In this document: one piece after another, positions 13,501 to 25,200 of the stretch | Layout: every line of letters begins with the position of its first letter | Position numbering within the stretch: position 1 is the stretch's first letter | Source: Monodelphis domestica | Taxonomy: Eukaryota; Chordata; Mammalia; Didelphimorphia; Didelphidae | NCBI RefSeq assembly: GCF_027887165.1 | Contig: NC_077230.1 | Span: 38,081,351-38,145,350 of the forward strand | DNA length: 64,000 bases | Direction of reading: 5' to 3' | The notes under the pieces: generated by a model | Told to the model about the DNA's origin: nothing | The model's database searches: none | Seen by the model: only the letters and a program-made list of their open reading frames with translations | Made by a program: the position numbers and the translations under genes

Positions 13501-16411
13501 TCAATCCACTCATTTTGTAGGTGAGGAAAATGAAGCCCAGAGAATACATATAGATGACTAGCTCCCCTGCTAAGACTTCAAGTGTCTTGCCCCTAAATCC
13601 AATGCTCTATGTTCTTACCTATGCTTGATAATATAGAGGGTCATTAGCAATAGGAAGCAATTAAAGGTTGCTGTTGCCTCTGGTTAAACCTAGGAAGAAA
13701 CTTATACTGTTCTACTCATTGAATTATTCATATTCTTAGATATCACAATTAAAAAAGAACAAGTAGAAGAATTAGTAGAAGAGGAGATCAGCAGTGGCAA
13801 ACCTGCAGTGGGAAAAGCTCCAATGCAGTTTTCCTGGTTTTGGTAAGAGATGTGCTTTTTATAAATGGATAACAAAATTCTTAACAGACAAAATAATTTA
13901 TTTCTGCTGGATTTTACCCCAATTGGCTACCATTTTGCTGTGTTTTTCCTTTATATAAAAGAACCTCATTATTTCTGTATGGTTTCTCAGTTGTTCACAT
14001 CTTCCTCAAATGGACTCTGGCATAGAGGTATCCAACTCACAGCCTATGGACTGGCCCCAAGATATCCATTTCTTTTTGAGTTTGATAACACCAACATAGA
14101 GGAAAAAATATAGGACATAGAGTGTATCCAGGGTCAAATTGGAGCTTTGTCACTTCAACTTGTGTGATTGAGGTTATGTGATTTCTGATCAATACGTTTG
14201 AGATTTCTCATCTATATAAAATGAGGGGATGGCACAAGTTTACATCCAGTGTTACTTCCAAATCTACATCAGGGAAACTTCAACTCCTTACAAGACAAAT
14301 CATGTATTAGTTGTGTTTAATGTAGAGGAGGAAGCGGTAGAGAGAGATGATACCATGCCACATGCACAAAACTTTTAACTTAATTGACTTCCATTTCTTG
14401 TTTGTTTCTTTTTTTTAACATAAACGTCAGGTTAGGTTATACCTATTCTCTTCGATATATGCCAACATAGACATGTGCCCCATAAAAAACCAAAGTTCCT
14501 TTAACATATGGCTTTATCTTTCTTATGGAATTGAAATTTATGAATTTTTATAGTGTGTTTCTCTTTAGGTAACTTTTTGCATCATAATAGAATATATTTT
14601 ATGCTTTAATTATTTCCCTCTCAAATCTTGGATGATTCTAGCAATGTCCAAGGATACAATTGGCGGAGCTTCTTTTGTTTTAAAAAACATGATAAACAAG
14701 TACAGAATGTGCGCAAGCAGGAAGAAACTTACCTAAAGGTAAATTTTCATTATTTGAAATTTGTCATAAAGATTTATGTGCGTATCTCCATTTTAATTAC
14801 TAGGGAATGAGCTTTTAAAATAATCTCTAAGACCCTTTCGCAGTTTTCACTGTCAATGGTTATATAAACATAGGCCAATCTAAGCTTTTAAATATTGTCT
14901 CTCTTGATCTCTAGCTATTTGATGACACCTCTGCTTCTTTTATACCCCAAAGCTGCTGGTGTCTGACTGGACAGAAACTCAAGTTGGCCATTGGTTAAAG
15001 AGTATTGGAATGAAAAAATATATCCTGAAATTTGATTATAAAAGAGTAAGCAGTCAAGAACTTCTTGAATTAGACAATGATGCATTAAAAGTAAGCTTCA
15101 GAATTGGCTTTTTATATATGCTACATACAATTTTATATTAACTTATTTTATGTTGGGCATTGGATGCAAAACTACAAATAATGGGATTCCTATATATGGC
15201 CCATTTGACAACCTTATGGTTTTAAGGAAAACATGTTAACTACCTTTTTGAATGTAGTTTCAAGAAATGTTTTTTAATGTGATTTGCTCCCCCTTTTTTT
15301 TAGTATTCCTGCCATATGGTCATTCCTTTTTATTTCTATTTATTCATTGAAGCCTTATACCTTCCGTCTTAGAATATATAACATGTAAATTTCCAAAGAA
15401 AAAGAATTTTAAGGGGTGGTCAATGTGAGGCAAGTGACTGTCTCAGCATCATACTTCTAGGGGGTCACATTTGAAACCAGGATCTCTTTTCTCTAGGTCT
15501 GGTTCTTAATCTATTGAGCCACCATTCTTTTTTTTTAAGAATTCTATGTATTAACAAACACTGGAAAGCAGAAAAGCAATATTTTAATTTTTGACCACGC
15601 AGATTAACTTCACTGAAACAGATTAAAAAACAGTAATCATGGGAAATGGCAAGCTTTCATTTCATTTATAGTAAATACAATATCAATATTTTAAGCTTTA
15701 AATATCAAATATTGGTTAGAATAACATCTTTGTCATTGACTAGAGGTACTAGAGGAATATGATAATTGACAACACAAAACCCTGAAATATATTCTACTTG
15801 GATTCATTTGCCACATAAGAAAATATTAGGAGGATTTTTTAAAATATAGCTTCTTTCACAATTATTTCTAAAGTTCCTAATGTATTCTATTTAAGTACCT
15901 CTAAGCTGTAAATTTCTGATATTCTGGGTTCTTCCATTTGAAGACAAATGAAAATTATGCAATTAAAAATAATAAAAAAAATGTATAGTGTTTCAAATGC
16001 AACCATCTCTGGGCTCCCAACCAGTTAAGCAAATAAAAATTAATAGATGAGAAATGTAGCTTCAAGTATAATTATGACACCAATAAGAAGTACCAACACT
16101 CTTCTTAGAAAAGATAGTTTTTATGTGAATTCCTTAATGCCTTTTAGAGTTCTACAATGTAATTTTTTTACTTCATTCAGAGATATTGAATATTTTCCTA
16201 ATGTTGTAAAATCTGAGTTCTTCAGAAAGGATACTTAATTTAATGTTCAGTTTCATTATGTAAAGAGTTATAAAATATATTCATTTGAATGCATGCATGT
16301 AAAGTAACAGCTTTCATTTTTTTTCCAAAGTGCATTGGAATCACTAAGAAGAGAGATCGCAAGAAAATCCTTAAGGGAATTAAGAAAATTCAACAGACAG
16401 AAAATAATTAA
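4440..16411 (+). CDS. Gene A: neurabin-like PDZ/SAM protein, 3' part (six exons)
   Basis: Paralogue of gene B. Visible exons: 4440-4536, 5618-5750, 13740-13842, 14642-14738, 14953-15090 and 16331-16411, all bounded by AG and GT. Their phases join into about 215 codons ending in TAA at 16409-16411. The order is coiled coil, acidic linker with a QLLAAEDIS motif, a second acidic segment (VEEEISSGKP), a basic K/H-rich segment (FKKHDKQVQNV) and a SAM domain. In the neurabin/spinophilin family a PDZ domain precedes these parts; the matching exons must lie left of the window. Family members scaffold protein phosphatase 1 at the actin cytoskeleton; whether this gene does so is unknown. The SAM exon needs a shifted acceptor (see that entry). 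SAM identity to gene B is only about half, so the duplication is old. Confidence 0.75.
5618..5750 (+). CDS. Gene A exon: acidic linker
   Basis: Acceptor ATTTCAG, donor GTAAG, 133 bp (44 codons plus one base). It ends with TTGQLLAAEDISL, matching SPGQLLAQGDFNS of gene B exon 37189-37399. It is 78 bp (26 codons) shorter than the gene B exon, a difference that keeps the frame. No known domain. Confidence 0.7.
5975..10480 (-). mobile_element. Antisense LINE-1 in gene A intron, shared with gene B
   Basis: On the minus strand this is an old, nearly full-span L1 with deletions. The T-run and 3' end lie near 5975-6480 (the antisense of the familiar 3' text seen intact at 59830-59920). Reverse transcriptase and endonuclease pieces follow at 6500-8150, ORF1-like sequence at about 8860-9900 and a 5' leader to about 10480. 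A 12-base C run lies at 6957-6968. The same insertion, at the same intron position, is kept in gene B at 38090-39590, so it predates the duplication of the genes. Heavily decayed. Confidence 0.75.
11420..11595 (+). repeat. MIR-like CORE-SINE
   Basis: Diverged copy of the MIR pattern: a 'few hundred cells' type core reading CATGACAACTCTGTGGAGG, then ATTTTCCAGATTTTACGGA, then a CACCCAGCTAGTAAATGG tail. This is an ancient mammalian SINE, heavily mutated. Confidence 0.6.
13470..13640 (+). repeat. MIR/CORE-type SINE shared by both genes
   Basis: Contains ATTTTGTAGGTGAGGAAAAT and GAAGCCCAGAGA, typical of the core of MIR-like SINEs, ending in a 'Ctaaatccaatgctctatg' tail. The homologous copy in gene B is at 40540-40690, so the insertion predates the duplication. 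Confidence 0.55.
13740..13842 (+). CDS. Gene A exon: second acidic segment
   Basis: Acceptor TTCTTAG, donor GTAAG, 103 bp. Two bases complete a codon, then 33 codons, then two bases. It reads KKEQVEELVEEEISSGKP and ends FSWF. The gene B partner 40830-40941 reads KKEKEEDEIVVEEEIISTGKP and also ends FSWF; it is three codons longer and in the same phases. Confidence 0.75.
14642..14738 (+). CDS. Gene A exon: basic K/H segment
   Basis: Acceptor GATTCTAG, donor GTAAAT, 97 bp, the same length and phase as gene B 41723-41819. It reads NWRSFFCFKKHDKQVQNVRK; B reads KLWNFFHFKKHDKQVKNVHK. The strongly kept FKKHDKQV core supports real coding sequence in both genes. Function unknown. Confidence 0.75.
14953..15090 (+). 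CDS. Gene A exon: SAM domain, first part, from a shifted acceptor
   Basis: From the acceptor CCCCAAAG at 14945-14952 the exon is 138 bp, phase 0, and reads LLVSDWTETQVGHWLKSIGM and on to LLELDNDALK before GTAAG. This is the first two-thirds of a SAM domain with the family's W..x.V..WL..I.... pattern. The acceptor that corresponds to gene B lies at 14913-14914. Used from there, the exon is 176 bp against 180 in B, is out of frame and stops at about 14996. A good pyrimidine tract (CTCTGCTTCTTTTATACCCC) precedes the downstream acceptor. Either the site shifted to rescue the frame, or gene A is decaying. Confidence 0.65.
15350..15535 (-). repeat. tRNA-derived SINE in gene A, intact; loaded with insertions in gene B
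   Basis: Minus-strand copy of the marsupial SINE: TTGAGCCACCATTC at the head end, GTCTGGTTCTTAAT, GGGTCACATTTGAAACC, and a CCTTATACC(TT) tail. The same insertion, with matching flanks, is found in gene B as pieces at 45085-45240, 50886-50905 and 51131-51180. Here no later element has entered it. Confidence 0.7.
16331..16411 (+). CDS. Gene A last exon: SAM domain end and stop
   Basis: Acceptor TTTTCCAAAG, phase 0, 81 bp including TAA. It reads CIGITKKRDRKKILKGIKKI then QQTENN. The motif (L/I)GITxxxDRxxILxxIKxI is the last helix of a SAM domain and closely resembles neurabin (LGMT...DR...). Gene B partner: 52061-52162. Confidence 0.8.
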   Translation, partial: CIGITKKRDRKKILKGIKKIQQTENN

Positions 16412-16605
16412 TACAATCTAACAATTAAATATATCAAAAAGATAATTCTGGAAGATACAGCAAAAATGAGAAAAATATAATTACATGATATTTACCTTTA
16501 ATCTACTACTTCAACATATTATTTTGATATAGAATAATTTTTCATTGTTGAAAAATTATTAATATCATCCATAATAAGCATTACACATATTATACTGTAT
16601 TTCTG

Positions 16606-16611
16606 AATAAA
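16606..16611 (+). terminator. Poly(A) signal AATAAA of gene A
   Basis: Canonical AATAAA about 195 bases after the gene A stop, followed by T-rich sequence near 16640-16650. In the aligned place after gene B the hexamer is lost (AAAAAATGG near 54095-54110). Confidence 0.55.
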
Positions 16612-17876
16612 CTGATTATAATATACACATATGCTCTCATTTTTGTAGGAAATGGATATGGAATTTCCTCAGTACAACTGAAGGAATAGTGCAAAAAGCA
16701 ATTTTCCTAGTATAACAGAAACTCTTAGATGTTTTCAATCTTGTTCAACTTTTCATTACCTCTGCCTAGACCACCTGTAAAAAATCTGCCTCAAACATTG
16801 AATTGTTGCTTTCTTATTGTCCCAGAGTCCTTAATAGACATTAATTGCAGAACCTTAATCTTCTTCTCTACAAGTCCAGCCCTCTCTATTCTTTGTTAAT
16901 TTTGCTTCAGAATCCAAATATGAACAAAAGAAATAAATGTATATAAAAATTTATACATATAATAAATATATATCTATACGGTATATATGATATGTGTGTG
17001 TGCATACATATATATTGCCCATGAGACCTCCTTCTTACCTTCTCCCATTAACTACTACATTGACTTCTCCATAGTTTTTTGGTCATAATACTCTCCAAAT
17101 CATAGCTCAAGTGCTCCAAAATACTGTTTTACATTTATCAATCTGTTAAAGAATGTTATTCAGTTAAACCAATGGCCAACGAGGTGCTTTTGTTGTCCTC
17201 TCCCAGGACAATACTCTTTAACAACTCTGCCCACTTCTGCTCCCAAAGAGATAAAAGGAAAACGTGCTTTAGGACATCGACAACATGAAGCAATAGTTGT
17301 AAAGAGTGAAGAACTATAGAAACATGCATGGACTATACGCTATAGCACCCTTGAGCTATTTAGCTTTAGAATATTTGTTTTTTAATTCTTACTATAAGCT
17401 TTTAATAGACACAAGGATCATTTGTTTTAGTTTTGTTTTTAGACCTGTGGCCTGAAGGAGCCATGTGCACTAGGAAAGAAAATAGGAAAAGTTACTTGGT
17501 TTAGAGGATCATATGTATCATCTAAGTTTCCCTAGTGCATATGGAAATATAAATGATCCAAGATAATTTCTTGGGATCTGAGAATGTCCATGAGAATAAT
17601 ATACTACGGGAAGATCTCCATTGACTGCTGCTGTTGAAAGTAAGGACAAACCTGAGAACACAATGACAGTTTTATTCTAAAGGCTAAAGCCAGAGATAGG
17701 GACTTGTGTATTTCTAAAGGGACCGACTTCTGTAGGCATGATGTGGCCTAGGAAGAAGAATCAAATTTCAGTTCAACAGGACTAAAACAATAGGAGATTC
17801 ATGAATGCCTGATTCCCTTTTACATGTGAATAAATTCTGTCACAAAGGTAAGTTTAATAAGAAGTTAAGGTGGCAG

Positions 17877-17877
17877 C

Positions 17878-17917
<40 letters not shown>

Positions 17918-17932
17918 TGTGTGTATGTGTGT
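17877..17932 (+). repeat. (GT)n microsatellite
   Basis: Run of GT dinucleotides with two AT interruptions (TATGTGTG). Simple sequence repeat, likely polymorphic. Confidence 0.95.
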
Positions 17933-18819
17933 TTTGAATCATTTTCAATTGCAAACAATATTTAATACTAAATCTAGGAGGAGATAGGAAATCTTTACAG
18001 ACTACTGTGTAGAAAGACAGACATAAGGTGACATAGTTATACCTTTCTTTGAAAGCTCAATGCTGGAAGCACTGGATTAGGGAAGGATATGGCAGATATA
18101 ATGCAGGCTTCAGGGGAGAAAGACCTGCTAAGAAGTTTTGTGTGACAGAAGGGCAGGCCATGTTAGAGAGAAATGTTGGAAACGTCTCCACAGATAAGCT
18201 TTGGCAACTGGTTGGATGGAGGAGGAATGATGGACTGAGCCTATGAAGAAGACAATAGTTGGTGAGGCAGGGTGATGAAATAGTGAGAGAGAGAAGAGGA
18301 AGAGGGGAGATTTTCTGATTAGAAAATAAGAATTTCAGCTTTGGAAATACTGAATATCAGATGTTTATAGGACAATGGTATAATTTAGAGAGGCATTACC
18401 TACCAAAAATTCCAGACTGGGATCTGGAAAGCTTACCACAATCTCAACACCCAAAGATTAAAGTCCAAATATTTGGAGAACCAAAAAAAAAAAAAACAAC
18501 CCACCCCAATATACTTCTTTTTCACTGTCCTCTGATCAGGACCACTTCCTTCACCACTCTGCCTACTGCTGCTGTCATAGAGCTAGAGAAAACATGCTTT
18601 TTGATGTCAGCAATAATTCACATTAGCTGTTGGGAGTGGAGCTATGTGGAAACGTGAGAGTGGTTTGGGTTCCTGAGTTGATTACATTAAAAAATTCCTT
18701 TAAAAAATCTTTTTCTCAACACTTTTCACATTTACATAAAAGGTTTTTATTCTTTTTAATTTTACATAGTTACAAGAGCCTTAGTTTAAAAGCCCTGGTT
18801 CACTTAAAAAATAAAACAA

Positions 18820-19006
18820 ACAAAAAACCCTTGCCTTCTCACTTAGAATCAATGCTGTGTATAGTTTCCACAGCAGAAGAGTGGTAAGGGCTAGTCAATG
18901 GGGTTTAAGCTTCTTGCCCAGGGTGACCAAGCTAGGAAGTGTCTGCGGCCACATTTGAACCCAGGACTTGGCTCTCAATTCACCGAGTCACCCAACTGCC
19001 TCCAAA
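18820..19006 (-). repeat. tRNA-derived marsupial SINE, antisense
   Basis: Reads on the minus strand as the same family as 33519-33720. Recognisable parts: CACCGAGTCACCCAACTGCC at the head, ACATTTGAACCCAGGACTTG, GCCCAGGGTGACC (CORE part), GGTAAGGGCTAG, and a tail of CCCTTGCC/T-rich type. Moderately diverged. Confidence 0.8.
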
Positions 19007-20279
19007 GTGGTTCATTCTTGAAAGAAAATTGAAAAAAGTTACTTTTCTTTTGATGAGTTACATGAATGATTCCAGTCATCCAAGTATCCCTGAAACTCAT
19101 AAATTCATTTAGATGGTTTCTGAGGAACTGAAGCTAACATGAGAAAAATGTTCCCTAGAAACTTACCCAGTCACCTGTGGGGAAACAATAACAGCAGATT
19201 CTAAAGAATGCCAGAAAAAGGAGTCCATGAATTTGTAAGAACACATATTTCTATATATATGATATGTCTGAGGAAGCAGAGACAGTTCTGTACTTGCTAC
19301 CTCTGGGCTAAGCCATATTATCCTCCTTGAGGGCTGGTTGTTTCTCTCAAGCTCGGTGCCCACCATAAATACTTGTTGGCTAACTGGATTGATAAATGGA
19401 ATTGTTTACACACTCGTTGCTAGGGGAGCTTGTTTTGAAACTTAGGAAGTAAAATTATGTAAGTCTCAAGAAAGAAAAAGAAGTCTAAATATTAAATGTA
19501 TAAAGGTGGTAAAATGGAAAGATTGGTAGGCCTAAGCTGAGGTATCTGTTAACTTTTACTGCTGCTTTTTGACTGCTGGCTGACCATTCTGAGTTTCAAG
19601 GCAACTGAAGAGTTGATTCAAAAGAAATGACTGGTGGTTCCCTTAAGAGGGCCAAACACTCAACAGCCAATAAGAGATCATAGAACATAGAACAACTGTC
19701 AGGTTACCAAGGAATCAGGAGGATTATAAATAAAGGGAGGAGACTGGGGAGGTCATTCCTGCAAAGGAAACCAAGGAGGTAGGATGTGTTAAGGGTTGGA
19801 AGGGTGGCAGTTTGATAAATTGTGGAATTATTTGTTTTAGAGTAGTTGCTGGGAATTTCTTTTTGTTGTGGAATGGTTTGATATGGAATTGGTGATTTTT
19901 GATGTATAAATTTTTAAAAAATATTGATAAACAGAATTCTAAAGGGGATCTCAGAGATTTTGTCCATTTTCAAAGGAATTGAAGATTATTGAGGAATCTA
20001 TAAATATTATAAAATACTATGGCAGGTTCCAGGGGGAAAATATATCCTAACCAAAATCTTCCTACCTGTTTTCTTTTTTATTTTAATTCTTTTTCTTTCT
20101 AGCTTTTAAACATTATTTCATGTTTTCTGTTTCATATGATTTTCACAATTTTGGTCAGTCCTCTAGTGAAAAAATATAAGAATATTGGGGAAAGAAGGAG
20201 TGGGATAAATCGTGGAAATTCATCTTTATATAAATATTTAGAAACAGAAACCAATCTATATGTATGTACTACATTTAAA

Positions 20280-21795
20280 TAAATATATATAAGTCTGAAT
20301 ATAAAGATTATATCCAATTAATATCAATTATTAATTAATGATTATCAATTAGTAATTGTCACTAATCAGTAATTGATTAATTAATTATCATCAATGTGTA
20401 ATAATCAAAAATTAATAATTGGTTAATATAAATTATTTATTATAAATCACTAAATTATTGAATTATTTTGTTTTTATTTATATACATTTAATTAATTTAT
20501 TTTTAATAAATTTTATTTTTATATATTTATATATTATTTATTAAATTGTTTATTTTAATTTATTTTAATATAACATAAATTCATTTAATTTAATTTTTAA
20601 AGGTAATTTAATTCAATTATTTATTAAAATAATAAATACAATATAATATTATTTATTAATTAGTGACAGCCATTAATTGATGATCATTAATTAATAACTG
20701 GCAATGATTATTATTTTTAACCATCATTAATATTAAACAATTATTGGTTTATCAGCATTGATTATAATCAATTAATAATTAATGATCATTAATGAATCTA
20801 TTCATGATCATTGATTACTAATTATATTAAGTGAATTTAATGGATGGTCATTAATTAATAATTGATCATGATTATTATTCATAATAATTATTAAGTGATA
20901 TTAAGTAATTATTGATTAATGATGATTGATATTAATTATTTTATAGTCATTATTATTAATTACATCAAACAATTATTGATTTATTTTATGAATTAACATT
21001 AACCAATTATTATTTGTTTAATAATTAATATTAAGAGATTATTGATGTCATCAGTTTATCCTTATTAAATAATTGTTTAATATTAAATAATAATGATTAT
21101 GGAAAATAATAATTAATAATGAACATCAATTAGTATATGTCCCTAATTAATAATTGATTAACATTAATTATTGATTATTAAATTATTGTATTTTAGAGTA
21201 TATTTAATTAATTAATTTATTTTAAATACATTTTCTTTTTATATATGTATATATAAATATATTTTATTCATTTTTAAATTTAATTTTACTTATTTATTAA
21301 TTTATTTAATTTAACTTTTAAATCAATTTAAATAAAGTATTTATTAACTTATTAAAATAGTAAAGTATTAATCATTAAATATTGATCGATATTATTACTA
21401 ATTAATGACAATTGCTAATTGATTATTATTAATTAATAATCTTTTAGTATTTATTATTAATTAATTAACAATAATTAATAATTGATTCTTAATAATTAAT
21501 TATTATAAGTAATCAATATCAATTATTAATTAATGGTTGAGAATTAATAGTCAATTAATAACAATTATTAACTAATAACAATTATTAATGATGATCAATC
21601 AACAATTGATTATGTAATAATTAAATTATTATAATGTGTTATGTTGTATAAATATAATAATATGATAGGATAGGATAGGATATAATCATTACATTATAAA
21701 TTCTGATTAATTGAAAATAATAATTTATTAATGATCATTAATTATTAGAATTCATTAATTAATATTAATATTTAATTAACATTAAAGGATGGTTT
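20280..21795. repeat. Extreme A+T block rich in TTAATTAA-type palindromes
   Basis: About 1.5 kb made almost only of A and T, with G and C as isolated single bases. Short motifs recur without a strict period: ATTAATTAATAATTG, ATTGATTAAT, AATTATTAAT, GATCATTAAT. Many are self-complementary, so the strand can fold into hairpins. A short pentamer run (GGATA repeated) lies at 21665-21683. There is no coding potential. It lies between gene A and the first known exon of gene B. Confidence 0.9.
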
Positions 21796-22176
21796 TAGAA
21801 TATAAAGAAAAGAATGTTAGTCAATGTGCCTTGTACCACTTACCATAAACATTAATTAGGCTATAGCAAAATTGTATATACCTTTAGAATTCCTCCCCTT
21901 CCATTAGGTATAATGCTGATTTTTCCCCCTCAAATTTAATCAACATACAGGAGTAAATTTGAACATATGAGATACATTGTGAAAGGAAATATTATTCTTG
22001 TGTATCTTGGGGTCGAACACTAAGATAAAAAGAATTTTTAAGGGGCGTATCAATTAATGTCAAAAGACTGATCAAGAAAACTAATTTTTCTAAATAAAAT
22101 TAATACACCACTGTACTTTGAAATTATTTATATTTTGTTGCCCATGCACTTAAATTTTTTTTTTATTTTTTTCAAG

Positions 22177-22295
22177 TAAAGATCGAATATTTTCTTGTTC
22201 AAGAAGCTTGTTGATAGCTTTTAATCTTCTCTGTGAAAAAATGATGCAAAGAAGAGTCCAGAACCTCGATTTATTTTCTTGTCAAATAGACAAAG
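22177..22295 (+). CDS. Gene B exon: lead-in to PDZ domain
   Basis: Acceptor TTTTTTCAAG, donor GTAAG, 119 bp. It reads KDRIFSCSRSLLIAFN and ends RRVQNLDLFSCQIDK. The last part matches the neurabin residues directly before the PDZ (KRVEKLELFPVELEK). RIFS lies where neurabins carry the PP1-docking KIKF; if related, the motif is degraded. Confidence 0.75.
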
Positions 22296-25200
22296 GTAAG
22301 CTTTAACTATAAAATTGCTTATTTCATACATGTATGCCATTTTTCATCAATTTTATTTTTATTAATTTGTTTTTCACATCAATAAACATCAAATCTAGAA
22401 AATATTAAAAATATTAGGAATAATTCCCAAATGAAGATTAAGGAGTGTAAGTTTAACTGATAAATATTTTTGATATCATAACTTTTAAAATAATTTCAGA
22501 AAGGTGAGTTATAGCAATAAGGCACTATTTCCATTGATATTCTTGTCCTTGTTTAGTGAAAAATAATATGATAGAAGATGATCTAACCATACCAGATATC
22601 AAAGTGTATTATTATAAAGTACTTATCTTCAAACTAATCTATTATTGATGAAGAAAGAGTAGTGGATCCATGGAGTAGAGTAGGTACACACAATATGCAC
22701 AGTAGAAATGACTTTAGTAATGTTGTGTTTCTTACATGCAAAAATCCATATTTTAGGGTCAAGAACTCACTGGGTCAAAAACTGCTGAGAAAACCAGAAA
22801 GCATTTTGGCAGAAACTAGATGTAGACCAATGCCACACATCATGTATCAAGATAAGGTCAAAGTGGCATTTGATTTATGCGTTCAGGGTAATGCCAGATT
22901 TAAATTAGGGGGAAAAGAATTATCAAATAAAGGACAGAGAACATTATAGGAGGTGCAATGGATCATTTTCATTACCTTTAAAAGTTTTCCTCACAAAACC
23001 AATATAGCTAAGACTAGAGGGAAAGAAGAAAAATGGGGAAAAATTTAAAGATCTGATTAAGGCCTCATTTCTCAAAGATATAGAGCACTGGATCAACTTC
23101 ATAAAAAATACAGGTTGTTCCCCAATTCATAGATGCTAAAATTATATGAATAATCAGTTTTCAGATGAAGAAATAAAAACTGTCTCTAGCCACATAAAAA
23201 AGCACTAAATCACTATGAAGAATACAAATTTAAACAACTCTTACTTTTCATGCCTATCAAATTTTCTTAAAGAGACAGGAAAGGAAAATGAAAAATGTTG
23301 GAGGTGATGGGGGAATATTTGAGACACTAAGGTACAGATGGTGGAATTGTGAACTGATTCATCTATTCTAGAGAACAATGTGGACATATGCTCAAGGAGC
23401 TATACAATTGTGCATATTCTTTGACTTGGCAATATCACGACTAAGACAGTATCCCAAAGAGATTAGAAATTTTTAAAAGATGAAAAAAAAATGTTCCTAT
23501 ATGTACAAAATAATTTATGGGAGTTCTTTTTTGTGTTGAAGAACTTAAAATTTCAGGGATAACATTCAATTGTGAAATGGCTGAAAAATTTGTGGTATGT
23601 GATTGCAACAATATTATTGTGCTACATGAAATGATGATTAAGATGATTTCAAAAAACCTGGAACACTTATATGAACTGATGCAAAATGAAGGAAGCAGAA
23701 GCAGAACACTGGGTGCATGAACAGCAATGCTATGCAATGATCAACTGTAAATGACTTTGCTATGCCCAGAAATACAAAGATTGAAAGACAGTTCTGAAGA
23801 ACTGAAAAATGTTATCCACTTACAGTGGAAAAGGTGATGGAATCTAAATGCAGAGCAAAACATATTTTTTTTACTTTATTTTCCTTTTTTCCTGGTATGT
23901 TTTATTTCTCAACATGATGAATAAGGAAGGAAATATGTTTTACATGACTGCATATGTATAATCTTTATCAAATTGCTTACCTTTTTAATGAGGTTGGAGA
24001 CCAGGGTGAGTAGGAAAGAATTTGGAACTTAAAATAGATTTTATATGTCCTTAGAAAAAATTTTAATCATTAAAAATATTTTAATGTGCTTATATGCTGA
24101 AAGGTAGAAAGTTCAGCAAAATCATTGGTCTAGGGGAGACTGTAACAGAGTCAGATATATATTGCTAATTATTAAGGAAAAGATACCGGTAAAGTATAAG
24201 TGGATGGCTTATAATTCCAGTGCAAAGCTAGAGTGACCAGGCCAACTGTACTGGGAGGAAATTTTATTCTTACTGTTGCTTCAGATGTTTTAGGCTTTCA
24301 TTATTATTACTATTATTATTTTTGTATTTATAGGTGACAACGAACTGGGGCTTTGTACTTGTATCTTCTTTGATCCAGCAGATGAGGATGGAAAGGAACC
24401 AGGGGTTTTTATAACTGAAATTATTGAAGGAGGTGCAGTTCACAAACTTGGATGGTGAGTTTGGTTTTGTAATTTTATAAGAATTGACTTTGTAGGGAGG
24501 ATTTAACATCATTCTAAAAAGGGTTAATATTGTAAACATGGAAAGTGACTACACAAATAAAATCTCTGAAAAATACAGAAATATCAACTTTAAAAATATT
24601 GTCATGACCAAGCTAGTAAGGAAATGGAATTGGCTTGGAAACAAAGAGTCTATAATTCCACTCCAACTTGGTCTGTAAACTGTGACTTTATTCTTGATCA
24701 TTGAGAAGGTCTTTAATAATTGCCATAATGAGCCCATTGTAAACATGTGCCCAGCTATTTCCAAATCAGGTCAAATTAACAAGTATTTATAAATCTGTAC
24801 CATTCCAGAACCTGTGCTCTCCATGAAGGGATATAAAGAAAGTGGGAAAATAGTTCTTGATTTGGAGAAATGAAAAACTGAATTGACTAGGCAACAAACA
24901 AATTACTATTGTGTGCAGAAAAGATCTATACTAAATAAATGTGAGAAAATCTGGGTGTGGGGGATACTTTGGTTGTATTAGAAAAAATGGTATCCATGAG
25001 ACACTGGCAACTATCTTCAGAGATTATTGAAATTTGACTATACAATAAAATAATTCCTGAATTGAGAGAGGGCTTCCTAGATATAGGAATGTAGGAATAT
25101 ACATTTAAAATATTACTATAAACTGCCCAAAGTGAATCCTTGAGAAAGGAAAAAAATAAGAAATGCAAATAGGTTGCCAAATCATAACTTTAACCTTGTA

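Larger units (their letters stand above)
10480..13739 (+). other. Gene A intron remainder
   Basis: No exon recognised. It holds an AC/AT-rich simple repeat at 10640-10735, LINE-2-like tail text at 10795-10920, a MIR-like SINE at 11420-11595 and short TA/CATA repeats at 12050-12095. The part 12540-13340 matches gene B 39610-40400 closely and is part of the duplicated block. A CAC trinucleotide run at 13336-13352 is also present in B near 40416-40430. Confidence 0.6.
16412..22176 (+). other. Region between genes A and B
   Basis: Contains the 3' flank of gene A (homology to B ends near 17165), a GT repeat, an antisense SINE, LINE-2-like text near 19230-19390 and the A+T block at 20280-21795. 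The missing 5' exon(s) of gene B should lie here or further upstream, but no convincing exon with a fitting donor phase was found. Text at 17190-17280 and 18515-18610 looks distantly alike, as if from one dispersed repeat. Confidence 0.5.

Noticed and set aside
18361-18657. 98-residue frame with PKIKVQIF, resembling a PP1-docking KIxF motif, as a possible 5' exon of gene B
   Set aside because: No good acceptor/donor pair with the needed phase, and the same region resembles a dispersed repeat at 17190-17280.
22662-22949. 95-residue open frame in gene B intron 1
   Set aside because: It lies in an L1 3' fragment and is not in the L1 frame either.
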